DNA of 8,019 bases. Source: Thermoguttaceae bacterium. GTDB taxonomy: Bacteria; Planctomycetota; Planctomycetia; Pirellulales; Thermoguttaceae. This document shows positions 1 to 5,627 of the stretch, one piece after another. The position numbers were made by a program, and so were the translations under genes. Position 1 is the first letter of the stretch. Every line of letters begins with the position of its first letter. The notes beneath the pieces are model-generated. The model was given only the letters and a program-made list of their open reading frames with translations, did no database searches and had not been told where the DNA came from. Location: positions 1,347 to 9,365 of the forward strand of contig JANLFZ010000239.1 of the NCBI GenBank assembly GCA_024653385.1, read 5' to 3'.

Positions 1-1521
1 GGGCTGACCGAGTTCCCGGGCGTGGCCGAGCTAGGGATCATCGCCGGAGGCGGAATTCTCCTGTGTTGGATCGCGGGAATGACGCTCTTGCCGGCCATGA
101 TCCACCTGACCGACACCCGATGGCCGTACGGTCGCGTGCCCTTGCCCGTCGATGTCCGCGCTTGGCTCGACCCGATGTTCCGTCGCCCCTGGCTGGTGCT
201 AGGGCTTTCGGCGGCGCTGTGCGCGGTTTTGGGGTTCGGGCTGACCCGCACGACCTACGACTACAATCTTCTGCATCTCCAGGCGCGGGGGCTCGAGAGC
301 GTCGACCTGGAACAGAGGTTGCTCCGCCAAAGCGACCATAACGCCTCGTTCGCGCTGTCGATCTCCAAGGACCCTGGCGAACTCCTGGCACGCAAGGAGC
401 GGTTTCTGCAACTGCCGTGCGTGAAGCGTGTGGAAGAGATCGCCTCGATGTTCCCGGGCGGAACCGAGGCGAAACGCCCGCTCGTCGAAGACCTCCACCG
501 CCGTCTGGCCGGTCTGGTGGCGGCCTTGCCCAAGGAGGGCCCGCCGACCATTCCCACAACCCCGGCCGCCAACCTGGTGCGCATCCTCGCCCGGGCCGAA
601 ACGCTCGTGGCGGGCAGCCCGCAAGCCGCCGAGTTGGTGCCCCTGGCCCAGCGGACCATCGAGACGCTGCACCGGCTCGCCCCGGCCGAGTGCCAACCGC
701 GCCTGGCCGCCTACCAACAGCGCATGGCGGAGGAGATCGTCGCGCGAATTCGCGAGCTGCACGCGGTCTCGAACCCCGAGCCTCCCCAGGCGGCCGACCT
801 GCCTGAAAGCCTCGTGTCGCGCTTCGTCAGCCCCGGCGGGCGGCACCTGATGAAGGTCTACTGCCAGGGCGACGTGTGGGACGTGGACACCATGCGCCAG
901 TTCGTCGAGGCCGTGCGGAGCGTCGATCCGGAGGCCACGGGCAACCCCATGCAGATCTACGAGGCCTCGCAGCAGATGCGCCGCAGCTACGAAGAGGCCG
1001 CCCTGTACGCCCTGCTGATCATCGTGCCCGTGGTGTTCCTCGACTTCCGAAATGTCCGCTACACCCTCCTGGCCCTCCTCCCCCTGGGCCTTGGCATGCT
1101 CCAGATGTTCGGCCTGATGGGCCTGTTGGGCATTCCGCTGAACCCGGCAAACATGATCGTCTTGCCGCTCATCCTGGGCATCGGCATCGACGCCGGAGTC
1201 CACGTGGTCCACGACTATTGCGCGCAACGCGGACCCTACCGCATCAACCCCTCGACCGCCTCTGCCGTCGTCATCAACTCGTTGACGAACATGGCCGGGT
1301 TCGGCAGCCTGATGATCGCCAGCCACCGCGGTCTCCAGAGCCTCGGCCGCGTGATCACCCTGGGACTGACGTGCTGCCTCTTCACGGCCCTGGTGATGCT
1401 GCCGGCCATGCTCACCCTGCGCTCGAAACGGCGTTTCCGCCGCGAGCAATCGCCCGACGCGCTTGCCGAGGACGACGAAGTCGCCGCGCAGCGGCCGCTG
1501 CGCCGCGCCCAAGCAGCCTGA
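1..1521 (+). CDS. RND/MMPL-family membrane transporter, C-terminal part (5' end outside window)
   Basis: The frame is open from base 1 and the residues before the first GTG (position 22) already read like transporter sequence, so the gene begins upstream. Residues are counted from the first in-frame codon; 506 are visible. They start with the last helix of an N-terminal bundle (about 11-35), then a helix at 64-82, a soluble extracytoplasmic domain of about 245 residues (83-330), and five closely packed helices (about 333-349, 354-377, 381-403, 421-440, 451-473). The motif GIGIDAGVH (393-401) matches the conserved helix of RND/MMPL proteins, whose Asp often takes part in proton relay; TNMAGFGSL (429-437) is also typical. 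This is the usual C-terminal half of a duplicated twelve-helix RND protein. It resembles the HpnN-like proteins linked to hopanoid or lipid export, but the substrate is inference. The tail is charged and cytoplasmic. It converges with the PEP-CTERM gene. Confidence 0.9.
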   Translation, partial: GLTEFPGVAELGIIAGGGILLCWIAGMTLLPAMIHLTDTRWPYGRVPLPVDVRAWLDPMFRRPWLVLGLSAALCAVLGFGLTRTTYDYNLLHLQARGLESVDLEQRLLRQSDHNASFALSISKDPGELLARKERFLQLPCVKRVEEIASMFPGGTEAKRPLVEDLHRRLAGLVAALPKEGPPTIPTTPAANLVRILARAETLVAGSPQAAELVPLAQRTIETLHRLAPAECQPRLAAYQQRMAEEIVARIRELHAVSNPEPPQAADLPESLVSRFVSPGGRHLMKVYCQGDVWDVDTMRQFVEAVRSVDPEATGNPMQIYEASQQMRRSYEEAALYALLIIVPVVFLDFRNVRYTLLALLPLGLGMLQMFGLMGLLGIPLNPANMIVLPLILGIGIDAGVHVVHDYCAQRGPYRINPSTASAVVINSLTNMAGFGSLMIASHRGLQSLGRVITLGLTCCLFTALVMLPAMLTLRSKRRFRREQSPDALAEDDEVAAQRPLRRAQAA

Positions 1522-1550
1522 GCGTCACGGCCTTGCGTGTGGCCGGTCGC
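1522..1550. other. convergent gene junction with weak hairpin
   Basis: Only 29 bp separate the stop of the transporter (plus) from the stop of the PEP-CTERM gene (minus). They hold a 5-bp inverted repeat, CGGCC (1528-1532) and GGCCG (1541-1545), with an 8-nt loop and no T-tract on either strand. It could slow transcription from both sides, but it is too weak to call an intrinsic terminator. Confidence 0.25.
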
Positions 1551-2258
1551 TCAACGACTCAGCCGTTGCCCGCGCCGTCGCCAGAAAACGATCGATCCCA
1601 CGGCCACGAGTGATCCCCAGGCCACCATGGCCGAGGGCTCGGGCGTGTGGAACAACGTGGCCTGGAGCCGCACGTTGTCGAAATCACCCCGAGCGTCGGT
1701 CGTGGAGGCCAGATGATGAAGCCTCGCCGAGAGCCACTGGCCGACCGGGCCGCCCGACATCGGCGTGACGTACGAGATCTTTACCTCGCCCCATGTACCC
1801 GGAGAAGTCGAATCGCCGTCGAAGATGGGGGAATAGAAGATCGGCGATCCGTTGGCAAGAAGTTCAATCCAATAATCCCCCACCGAACCGTTATCCCGAT
1901 GGCCCACCGCAACCGTCAACGTATACTGCGTGTTGGCGGCGATCTGGGTCAACGGGGCGGAAGTCAAGCTCCCACTGCCCAGAATAAAAGCGAACTGCGC
2001 GCCATCGGCAAACCCGCTGGGATAACCAACCAACGAGCCCAATTGGCTGATCCCAGCATAGACAAGGCCGTCGGAGCTGCGACTCGAACTGGTCCAACAG
2101 TCGATGTCCCCATAGCCCATCGCGAAAGCGACATTCGGGCTGGCTAATCCGGGGCTTTCAAACGACCCGTTGGGCACATTGATCCATGCGGCCCCAAGAG
2201 GGCTGGCGATGGACAACGCCCCCACTAGACCGCTCAACAGAACCAGGCCTCTTCTCAT
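1551..2258 (-). CDS. PEP-CTERM sorting domain protein, secreted
   Basis: A complete 235-residue protein. Residues 1-24 form a signal peptide (two Arg, a hydrophobic run, cleavage near LGAA). The body (25-200) begins with NVPNGSFESPGL and ends with GDFDNVRL. Both are commonplace in bacterial beta-sandwich, carbohydrate-binding-like domains of PEP-CTERM proteins. The C-terminus has the full tripartite signal: PEP at 206-208, a hydrophobic segment 211-226 and an Arg cluster 227-229. In known systems exosortase recognises and cleaves such tails on the outer face of the inner membrane, and the product goes to the envelope or extracellular matrix. No exosortase gene is in this window. The start is supported by GGGAG seven bases upstream (2266-2270 on the complement). 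Its biological role is unknown; matrix or surface structure is inference. Confidence 0.9.
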   Translation of the reverse strand: MRRGLVLLSGLVGALSIASPLGAAWINVPNGSFESPGLASPNVAFAMGYGDIDCWTSSSRSSDGLVYAGISQLGSLVGYPSGFADGAQFAFILGSGSLTSAPLTQIAANTQYTLTVAVGHRDNGSVGDYWIELLANGSPIFYSPIFDGDSTSPGTWGEVKISYVTPMSGGPVGQWLSARLHHLASTTDARGDFDNVRLQATLFHTPEPSAMVAWGSLVAVGSIVFWRRRGQRLSR

Positions 2259-2303
2259 ACCGAGACTCCCAAAAAAGCGTCGGACACGGCTTCTTCAATC
2301 GCT

Positions 2304-2324
2304 GGGACGTTGTTCCGACGTCCC
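2304..2324. promoter_or_regulatory. 7-bp inverted repeat in the PEP-CTERM gene leader
   Basis: GGGACGT (2304-2310) and ACGTCCC (2318-2324) are perfect inverted repeats around a 7-nt loop. The element lies 45-66 bases upstream of the PEP-CTERM start and could be an operator half-site pair or a leader hairpin. Nothing else indicates which, and a chance match in 300 bp is possible. Confidence 0.25.
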
Positions 2325-2440
2325 GTGACTGACTCGCTAAATCTTCCCAGACTGCCACCAGCCATTGTAATCCCAACATCTTAATAGGCTAGTATGTTCA
2401 TGCTTTTATTTCTATTCCGTGTAAAGAGCGGCAAAATGGA

Positions 2441-2468
2441 TTGACCTCCGCAAAGAAAGGCATATATC
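2441..2468 (+). promoter_or_regulatory. putative sigma70-type promoter for the EamA permease
   Basis: A -35-like TTGACC (2441-2446, five of six consensus bases) is followed after 16 nt by a -10-like TATATC (2463-2468, four of six). An AT-rich stretch lies just upstream (about 2395-2420). Transcription would begin near 2475, leaving a leader of about 80 nt before the ATG at 2556. This is the best match in the intergenic region, judged by eye only. Confidence 0.4.
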
Positions 2469-2555
2469 CCGTAGATATTGGGGGAGTTGCGGTCGCACAA
2501 GGTGCCGTGTTCTAATGCTGGACTCTGACCTGAGACTTCCCGTGGCAGCCTGTCG

Positions 2556-3491
2556 ATGGAATCCCCCTCGCCCCTTTCGACCGATCACGCCTCGCCGAGC
2601 CGCTTGATGGGCCGGCTTTGCGTCTTGGGGGCGGCCCTGTTGTGGAGTTCCAGCGGACTGTTCGCCAAGACGCATCTGTTCGACGTGTGGCCCGAGGAGA
2701 GTCGGGGGGTCATCCTGGGTTTCTGGCGGGCTGCGTTCGCGGCCCTGGTGCTCGTTCCCACCATAAGGCGTCCCAGGTGGAGGGCCATGCTCATCCCCCT
2801 GACGCTGTGCTTCGCGGTCATGAACGCCAGTTTCCTGTCGGCCATGTCCTTGGGTACAGCGGCCAACGCCATTTGGCTCCAGGCAACATGCCCCTGGTGG
2901 GTGTTCCTGTTTTCCGTCATCCTGTTCCGCGAACCCATTGTGCGCCGCGATCTCATACCTCTGGTTTTTGGGGTCTTGGGCGTCGGAACGATTCTGTCGT
3001 TCGAGCTTCGAGGAGCGGCAGGTATTGGGGCACTGTGCGGGCTCGTTGCGGGGGTCTCTTATGCAGGCGTGGTGGTGCTGATGCGGCAACTCAGCCGCGA
3101 AGATTCGCCCTGGCTCGTCGCGCTGAACCACTTTGTTGCGGCGGTGGTGCTGTTCCCGTGGGTCGCTTGGCTGGGTCAGTGGCCTTCGCCCGTTCAACTA
3201 GCCGTGTTGGCATGTTTCGGCATCGTCCAAATGGCCCTGCCCTACCTCCTCATGGTCCGCGCTCTTAGATCCATCAGTAGCCAAGAGGCGGTCGCCATCG
3301 GGATGCTCGAGCCCATCCTGATTCCCATCTGGGCGTACCTCATACGTAGGGAAGTTCCCGCATGGTGGACCATCGTGGGAGCAGCGTCGATCCTCGTGGG
3401 GCTCTTCCTGCGCTACATCGTGTGGGGACTTCTACCGGAAGCCGGTCCATCCGAACGGGTTCAAGACCCGGGCACGCCTCTGGCCGAGTAA
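2556..3491 (+). CDS. EamA/DMT-superfamily permease
   Basis: A 311-residue integral membrane protein with about ten helices (roughly 19-37, 51-69, 77-97, 104-123, 132-149, 156-175, 185-204, 211-234, 244-263, 268-290), the standard length and topology of two tandem EamA domains. Typical features are LGAALLWSSSGLFAK in helix 1, FWRAAFAALVLVP in helix 2 and LEPILIPIWAYLIRREVP near helix 9, where EamA proteins nearly always carry LEP and a following acidic or basic turn. Members export or import amino acids, nucleosides or other small metabolites; the substrate cannot be read from sequence. An alternative ATG at 2607 would remove a 17-residue hydrophilic leader. Neither start has a clear Shine-Dalgarno, so the choice is open. 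ATA, AGA and AGG codons are unusually frequent compared with the flanking genes, suggesting weaker codon selection or later arrival. Confidence 0.9.
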   Translation: MESPSPLSTDHASPSRLMGRLCVLGAALLWSSSGLFAKTHLFDVWPEESRGVILGFWRAAFAALVLVPTIRRPRWRAMLIPLTLCFAVMNASFLSAMSLGTAANAIWLQATCPWWVFLFSVILFREPIVRRDLIPLVFGVLGVGTILSFELRGAAGIGALCGLVAGVSYAGVVVLMRQLSREDSPWLVALNHFVAAVVLFPWVAWLGQWPSPVQLAVLACFGIVQMALPYLLMVRALRSISSQEAVAIGMLEPILIPIWAYLIRREVPAWWTIVGAASILVGLFLRYIVWGLLPEAGPSERVQDPGTPLAE

Positions 3492-3506
3492 GGGGTAGGT
3501 CTCTCC

Positions 3507-3536
3507 CCCCATACTAACCCGAAGCGCAAGCGAGGG
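3507..3536 (-). repeat. dispersed GC-rich repeat, orientation 1, copy 1
   Basis: The core CCCGAAGCGCAAGCGAGGG occupies 3518-3536. Read on the minus strand, 3536 down to 3507 aligns with the units at 3732-3853 over 30 nt with four mismatches (two T/G, two A/G), so it belongs to the same family in the opposite orientation. I recall this core as a frequent intergenic repeat in planctomycete genomes. Confidence 0.8.
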
Positions 3537-3589
3537 CCTGGCGTCTTCCCCGTAGCCGTCTCGCGCAGGACGCGCGCGTTGGGAGAACC

Positions 3590-3611
3590 AACCCGAAGCG
3601 CAAGCGAGGGC
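3590..3611 (-). repeat. dispersed GC-rich repeat, orientation 1, copy 2
   Basis: A 22-nt perfect match to 3516-3537, 74 bp further on and in the same orientation. Both copies are followed within a few bases by GTCTTCCCC, so the repeated unit is a little longer than the perfect core. Confidence 0.8.
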
Positions 3612-3731
3612 TCGTGTCTTCCCCACCTCCCCTTACAGTGGAGATCAACCCACCTACCCCGAGGAGGAATCCGCCACCGACCGCCACCGCCCGAGGGCAT
3701 CGCCAGCGTGGGCCGGTAGCCAGTGTCGCAA

Positions 3732-3853
3732 CCCTTGCTGGCGCGTCGGGCTGACGTGGGAATCCTCGCTGGCGCGTCGGGTTGGTGTGGTGCCCTTGCT
3801 GGCGCGTCGGGCTGACGTGGGAACCCTCGCTGGCGCGTCGGGTTGGTGTGGGG
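3732..3853 (+). repeat. four-unit repeat cluster, orientation 2, arranged as a duplicated 61-bp dimer
   Basis: Units start at 3732, 3763, 3793 and 3824 (steps of 31, 30, 31). Each carries (C/T)CCT(C/T)GCTGGCGCGTCGGG. The tails alternate: CTGACGTGGGA after units 1 and 3, TTGGTGTGG after units 2 and 4. Dimer 3732-3792 and dimer 3793-3853 are both 61 bp and differ at only two positions, so the array grew by a recent dimer duplication. Each unit can fold into an imperfect hairpin (CCC/GGG outside, CGC/GCG inside). Adjacent units have no unique spacers. Confidence 0.85.
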
Positions 3854-3930
3854 TGCGATATCCCCATGATAGGTTAGAATTGGGGCATTTTGACGCAGAT
3901 GTTACAAACGGTGCGGCTGCGTCTGCCGTC

Positions 3931-3958
3931 TTTTCAGTGGCACGGTGCAACGTATATC
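3931..3958 (+). promoter_or_regulatory. weak promoter candidate for the large envelope protein gene
   Basis: TTTTCA (3931-3936) and TATATC (3953-3958) are 16 nt apart. The -10-like hexamer and spacing equal those proposed for the permease promoter, but the -35 is poor. A start near 3965 would give a leader of about 120 nt. Confidence 0.25.
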
Positions 3959-4023
3959 TGAGTACCGACGTTGATTAGACCAGCCGCGGGGACGGAGGAC
4001 CGGTTCAGCGCGGCACAACGGGC

Positions 4024-4039
4024 GGGTTGTCCACAACCC
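4024..4039 (+). promoter_or_regulatory. leader hairpin
   Basis: GGGTTG (4024-4029), loop TCCA, CAACCC (4034-4039): a perfect 6-bp stem with a four-base loop, 46 nt before the ATG of the large gene. If the leader is transcribed it should form. A function is not shown. Confidence 0.3.
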
Positions 4040-4085
4040 CACCCTAGGACTCCTCTTATTACTCTCCGCAGCGCGCGAGGATTCC

Positions 4086-5627
4086 ATGAACACAGCATGG
4101 CGTCTGGTGGTGCTTCTGTTGTCCATGGCAGTGGCTTTGTGGGCGGTGGGGCTATCCTTGGGGGCTGATCCCGCCAAACCCGATGCCCCTACCCCGGTGC
4201 CAGGACCAACGCCCGGCAAGCCGGATACCACCTCGGCGTCTCCGGAAGCGGCCCGCGAGAAGGACCGAGTCCTCCGCGAGCAGACGATCTACATTCCTTA
4301 CGAAAAACTTCGCAAGGTCTTCGAGAAGGAAGGCCGTGGGGTCTTTCTGCCCTACGAGAAGTTCCGCGAGCTGTGGCAAGCCGCCCAGGACAAGAAGGTT
4401 GCCGCGCCCGAGCCGAAACCGCCGGTCGCCGCCGTGATTACCGAGGCCGAAAACGAGGCCACGGTGTCGAAAGACGTGGTACAAGTCCGGTCGGTGCTCA
4501 AGATCGAGGTTCTTCAAGAGGGATGGAACGAGGTGCCCCTCCGGCTTGCCGACGCCGCGATTGTCGAGGCCACGATAGGCGGCAACCCCGCGCGGGTTGT
4601 TTCAGCCGGTCCGGCGGGCTACAAGCTCTTGGTCGAGAACGACCAGAAGAAGCCACGCCAGATCGAACTTGTGCTGCGGTACGCCAAGGCGATTGCGCGC
4701 TCGCCAGGGCAGAACAGTGTGTCGTTCGAGGCGCCCCAAGCCGCCGTGAGCCGGTGGCGCGTGCGGATTCCGGAGGCGGGCGTCAAGGTGAGCCTCCATC
4801 CGACGATCGCGGCAACGGAACTCGCCCCAGCGCCGAAGTCGGGCGACGCCAAGGCGAGCGTGGAGAAGAAGCCCGAGGTTGCCGCTCCGGCTGACGCGAA
4901 GCCGGCAGGCTCGAAGCCCGATGCCAAGACCGAGGCAGGGCCGTCGGCGGTCGACGCTCCGGGGCCGAACGAAACCGTGGTGGTGGCGTTTGTCGGCGCG
5001 GCTCCGAGCGTCCGCATCGAGTGGACGCCCAAGGCCGAGGGGGCTGCCGGCTTGGAGGCCCTGGCCACGGTTCAGGCCGAGCAACAGGTGACCGTCAGCG
5101 AAGGCGTCACGCGCACCCGGGCTCAGCTCGCCTACACCATCAGCCGGGCCGAGCTGCGCCAGCTCTTGATCCAGGTGCCGGCCGACCAGAAGGTTGCCAA
5201 CGTCTTCGATCCAAATGTGCGCCAATGGAGTGTCGAAGCGGCAGGCCCGACCCAGCAAGTCCGGGTGCAGCTTTTCGAGCCGGCGCGTCAAACCCAGGGC
5301 CTGACCATCGAGCTGGAGAAATACACCGACGAGAAGCAATCCGGTCCGGTCCAAGTGCCGGTGATCCAGGCCCTCGGCGTGGGTCGGCAGCAAGGGGTCG
5401 TGGTGGTGCAGGTGGCCGAAGGTCTTCGGGCCGAGGCGGCCCGAAGACCGGGGGCTTGCTCCAGATCGACGCGGCCGAGTTGCCGCCCAGCTTGGCGCAG
5501 GGGCGCTGGGCGTTTTCGTACCGCTATGCGGCCGTGCCGTTCGACCTCCAGTTGGCCATCGAAAAAGTCCAACCGCGGATCGCGGTCGAATCGCTGGTCG
5601 AAGCGGAACTCCAGCCCGAGCGACTGA
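4086..5627 (+). CDS. large exported envelope protein, N-terminal part up to a frameshift
   Basis: ATG at 4086 follows GAGGA (4077-4081) at short spacing. Residues 1-27 are a signal peptide (Arg in the n-region, a hydrophobic stretch, cleavage near LGA). A Pro/Ala/Thr-rich linker (28-55) leads to a duplicated motif of 18-residue period: PYEKLRKVFE (71-80) and PYEKFRELWQ (89-98). A beta-rich region (115-245) follows, then an Ala/Lys/Pro low-complexity linker (247-296) and a second beta-rich region (297-450). Meaningful sequence stops near residue 452 (about 5441). The remaining codons to the TGA at 5625-5627 give an Arg/Ser-rich shadow sequence, while the continuation is in the frame one base back (5450-7663). 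The intact protein would be about 1192 residues. I do not recognise a named family; planctomycete proteins with this PYEK motif come to mind. A structural or adhesive envelope role is inference. Confidence 0.8.
   Translation: MNTAWRLVVLLLSMAVALWAVGLSLGADPAKPDAPTPVPGPTPGKPDTTSASPEAAREKDRVLREQTIYIPYEKLRKVFEKEGRGVFLPYEKFRELWQAAQDKKVAAPEPKPPVAAVITEAENEATVSKDVVQVRSVLKIEVLQEGWNEVPLRLADAAIVEATIGGNPARVVSAGPAGYKLLVENDQKKPRQIELVLRYAKAIARSPGQNSVSFEAPQAAVSRWRVRIPEAGVKVSLHPTIAATELAPAPKSGDAKASVEKKPEVAAPADAKPAGSKPDAKTEAGPSAVDAPGPNETVVVAFVGAAPSVRIEWTPKAEGAAGLEALATVQAEQQVTVSEGVTRTRAQLAYTISRAELRQLLIQVPADQKVANVFDPNVRQWSVEAAGPTQQVRVQLFEPARQTQGLTIELEKYTDEKQSGPVQVPVIQALGVGRQQGVVVVQVAEGLRAEAARRPGACSRSTRPSCRPAWRRGAGRFRTAMRPCRSTSSWPSKKSNRGSRSNRWSKRNSSPSD
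5421..5449 (+). other. perfect palindrome at the frameshift site
   Basis: GGTCTTCGGGCCG (5421-5433), loop AGG (5434-5436) and CGGCCCGAAGACC (5437-5449) form a 13-bp stem with no mismatch. The frame changes by -1 within or just after the right arm: E-G-L-R-A-E-A-A in one frame continues as T-G-G-L-L-Q-I-D in the other. One extra A in CGAAGACC would restore a continuous frame reading A-A-R-K-T-G-G. A third arm, GGCCGAAG (5414-5421), could pair alternatively with 5424-5432. Confidence 0.85.

Larger units (their letters stand above)
2259..2555. other. divergent intergenic region, locally AT-rich
   Basis: This holds the upstream regions of the leftward PEP-CTERM gene and the rightward permease gene. 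The part from about 2330 to 2480 is much richer in A and T than the flanking genes, as expected for control DNA. I see a fair rightward promoter (listed separately) and no convincing sigma70 or sigma54 match for the leftward gene. No small gene or RNA gene is supported. Confidence 0.5.
3492..4085. other. gene-free stretch: repeat island plus leader of the large envelope protein gene
   Basis: No plausible gene on either strand. Positions 3507-3611 and 3732-3853 hold short repeats (listed separately). Between them, 3612-3731 has only a 10-bp near-tandem (3671-3690, CCGCCACCG twice) and a degenerate repeat scrap. From about 3860 on, composition changes to an AT-richer leader for the gene at 4086, with a possible promoter and a small hairpin. 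Minus-strand frames here give Arg/Pro/Ser-rich peptides such as PTRRASE and NPTRQRG, which are translations of the repeats. Confidence 0.7.

Noticed and set aside
199..1512. A 437-codon open frame on the minus strand opposite the transporter
   Set aside because: Antisense shadow with His/Gln/Gly-rich composition. The plus strand carries a clear RND/MMPL protein.
3434..3446. ACCGG-AAG-CCGGT inverted repeat as terminator of the permease gene
   Set aside because: It lies inside the coding region 45 nt before the stop and has no T-tract.
3732..3853. Possible CRISPR array (regular ~30-bp period)
   Set aside because: The sequence between the conserved cores is itself repeated (alternating tails, a 61-bp dimer duplicated with two changes), so there are no unique spacers. 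No cas genes are nearby.
3432..3950. Several overlapping minus-strand open frames with peptides such as PTRRASEGS and NPTRQRGFP
   Set aside because: They are translations of the short repeats in different frames, with extreme Arg/Pro/Ser composition and no ribosome sites. I regard such peptides as familiar annotation artefacts in planctomycete genomes.
5440..5456. Programmed -1 ribosomal frameshift at the break of the large gene
   Set aside because: No X XXY YYZ heptamer is in the zero frame; only GGG at 5451 could re-pair. The strong hairpin lies before or over the shift site and not 5-9 nt downstream. Mutation or sequencing error is simpler, though not fully excluded.
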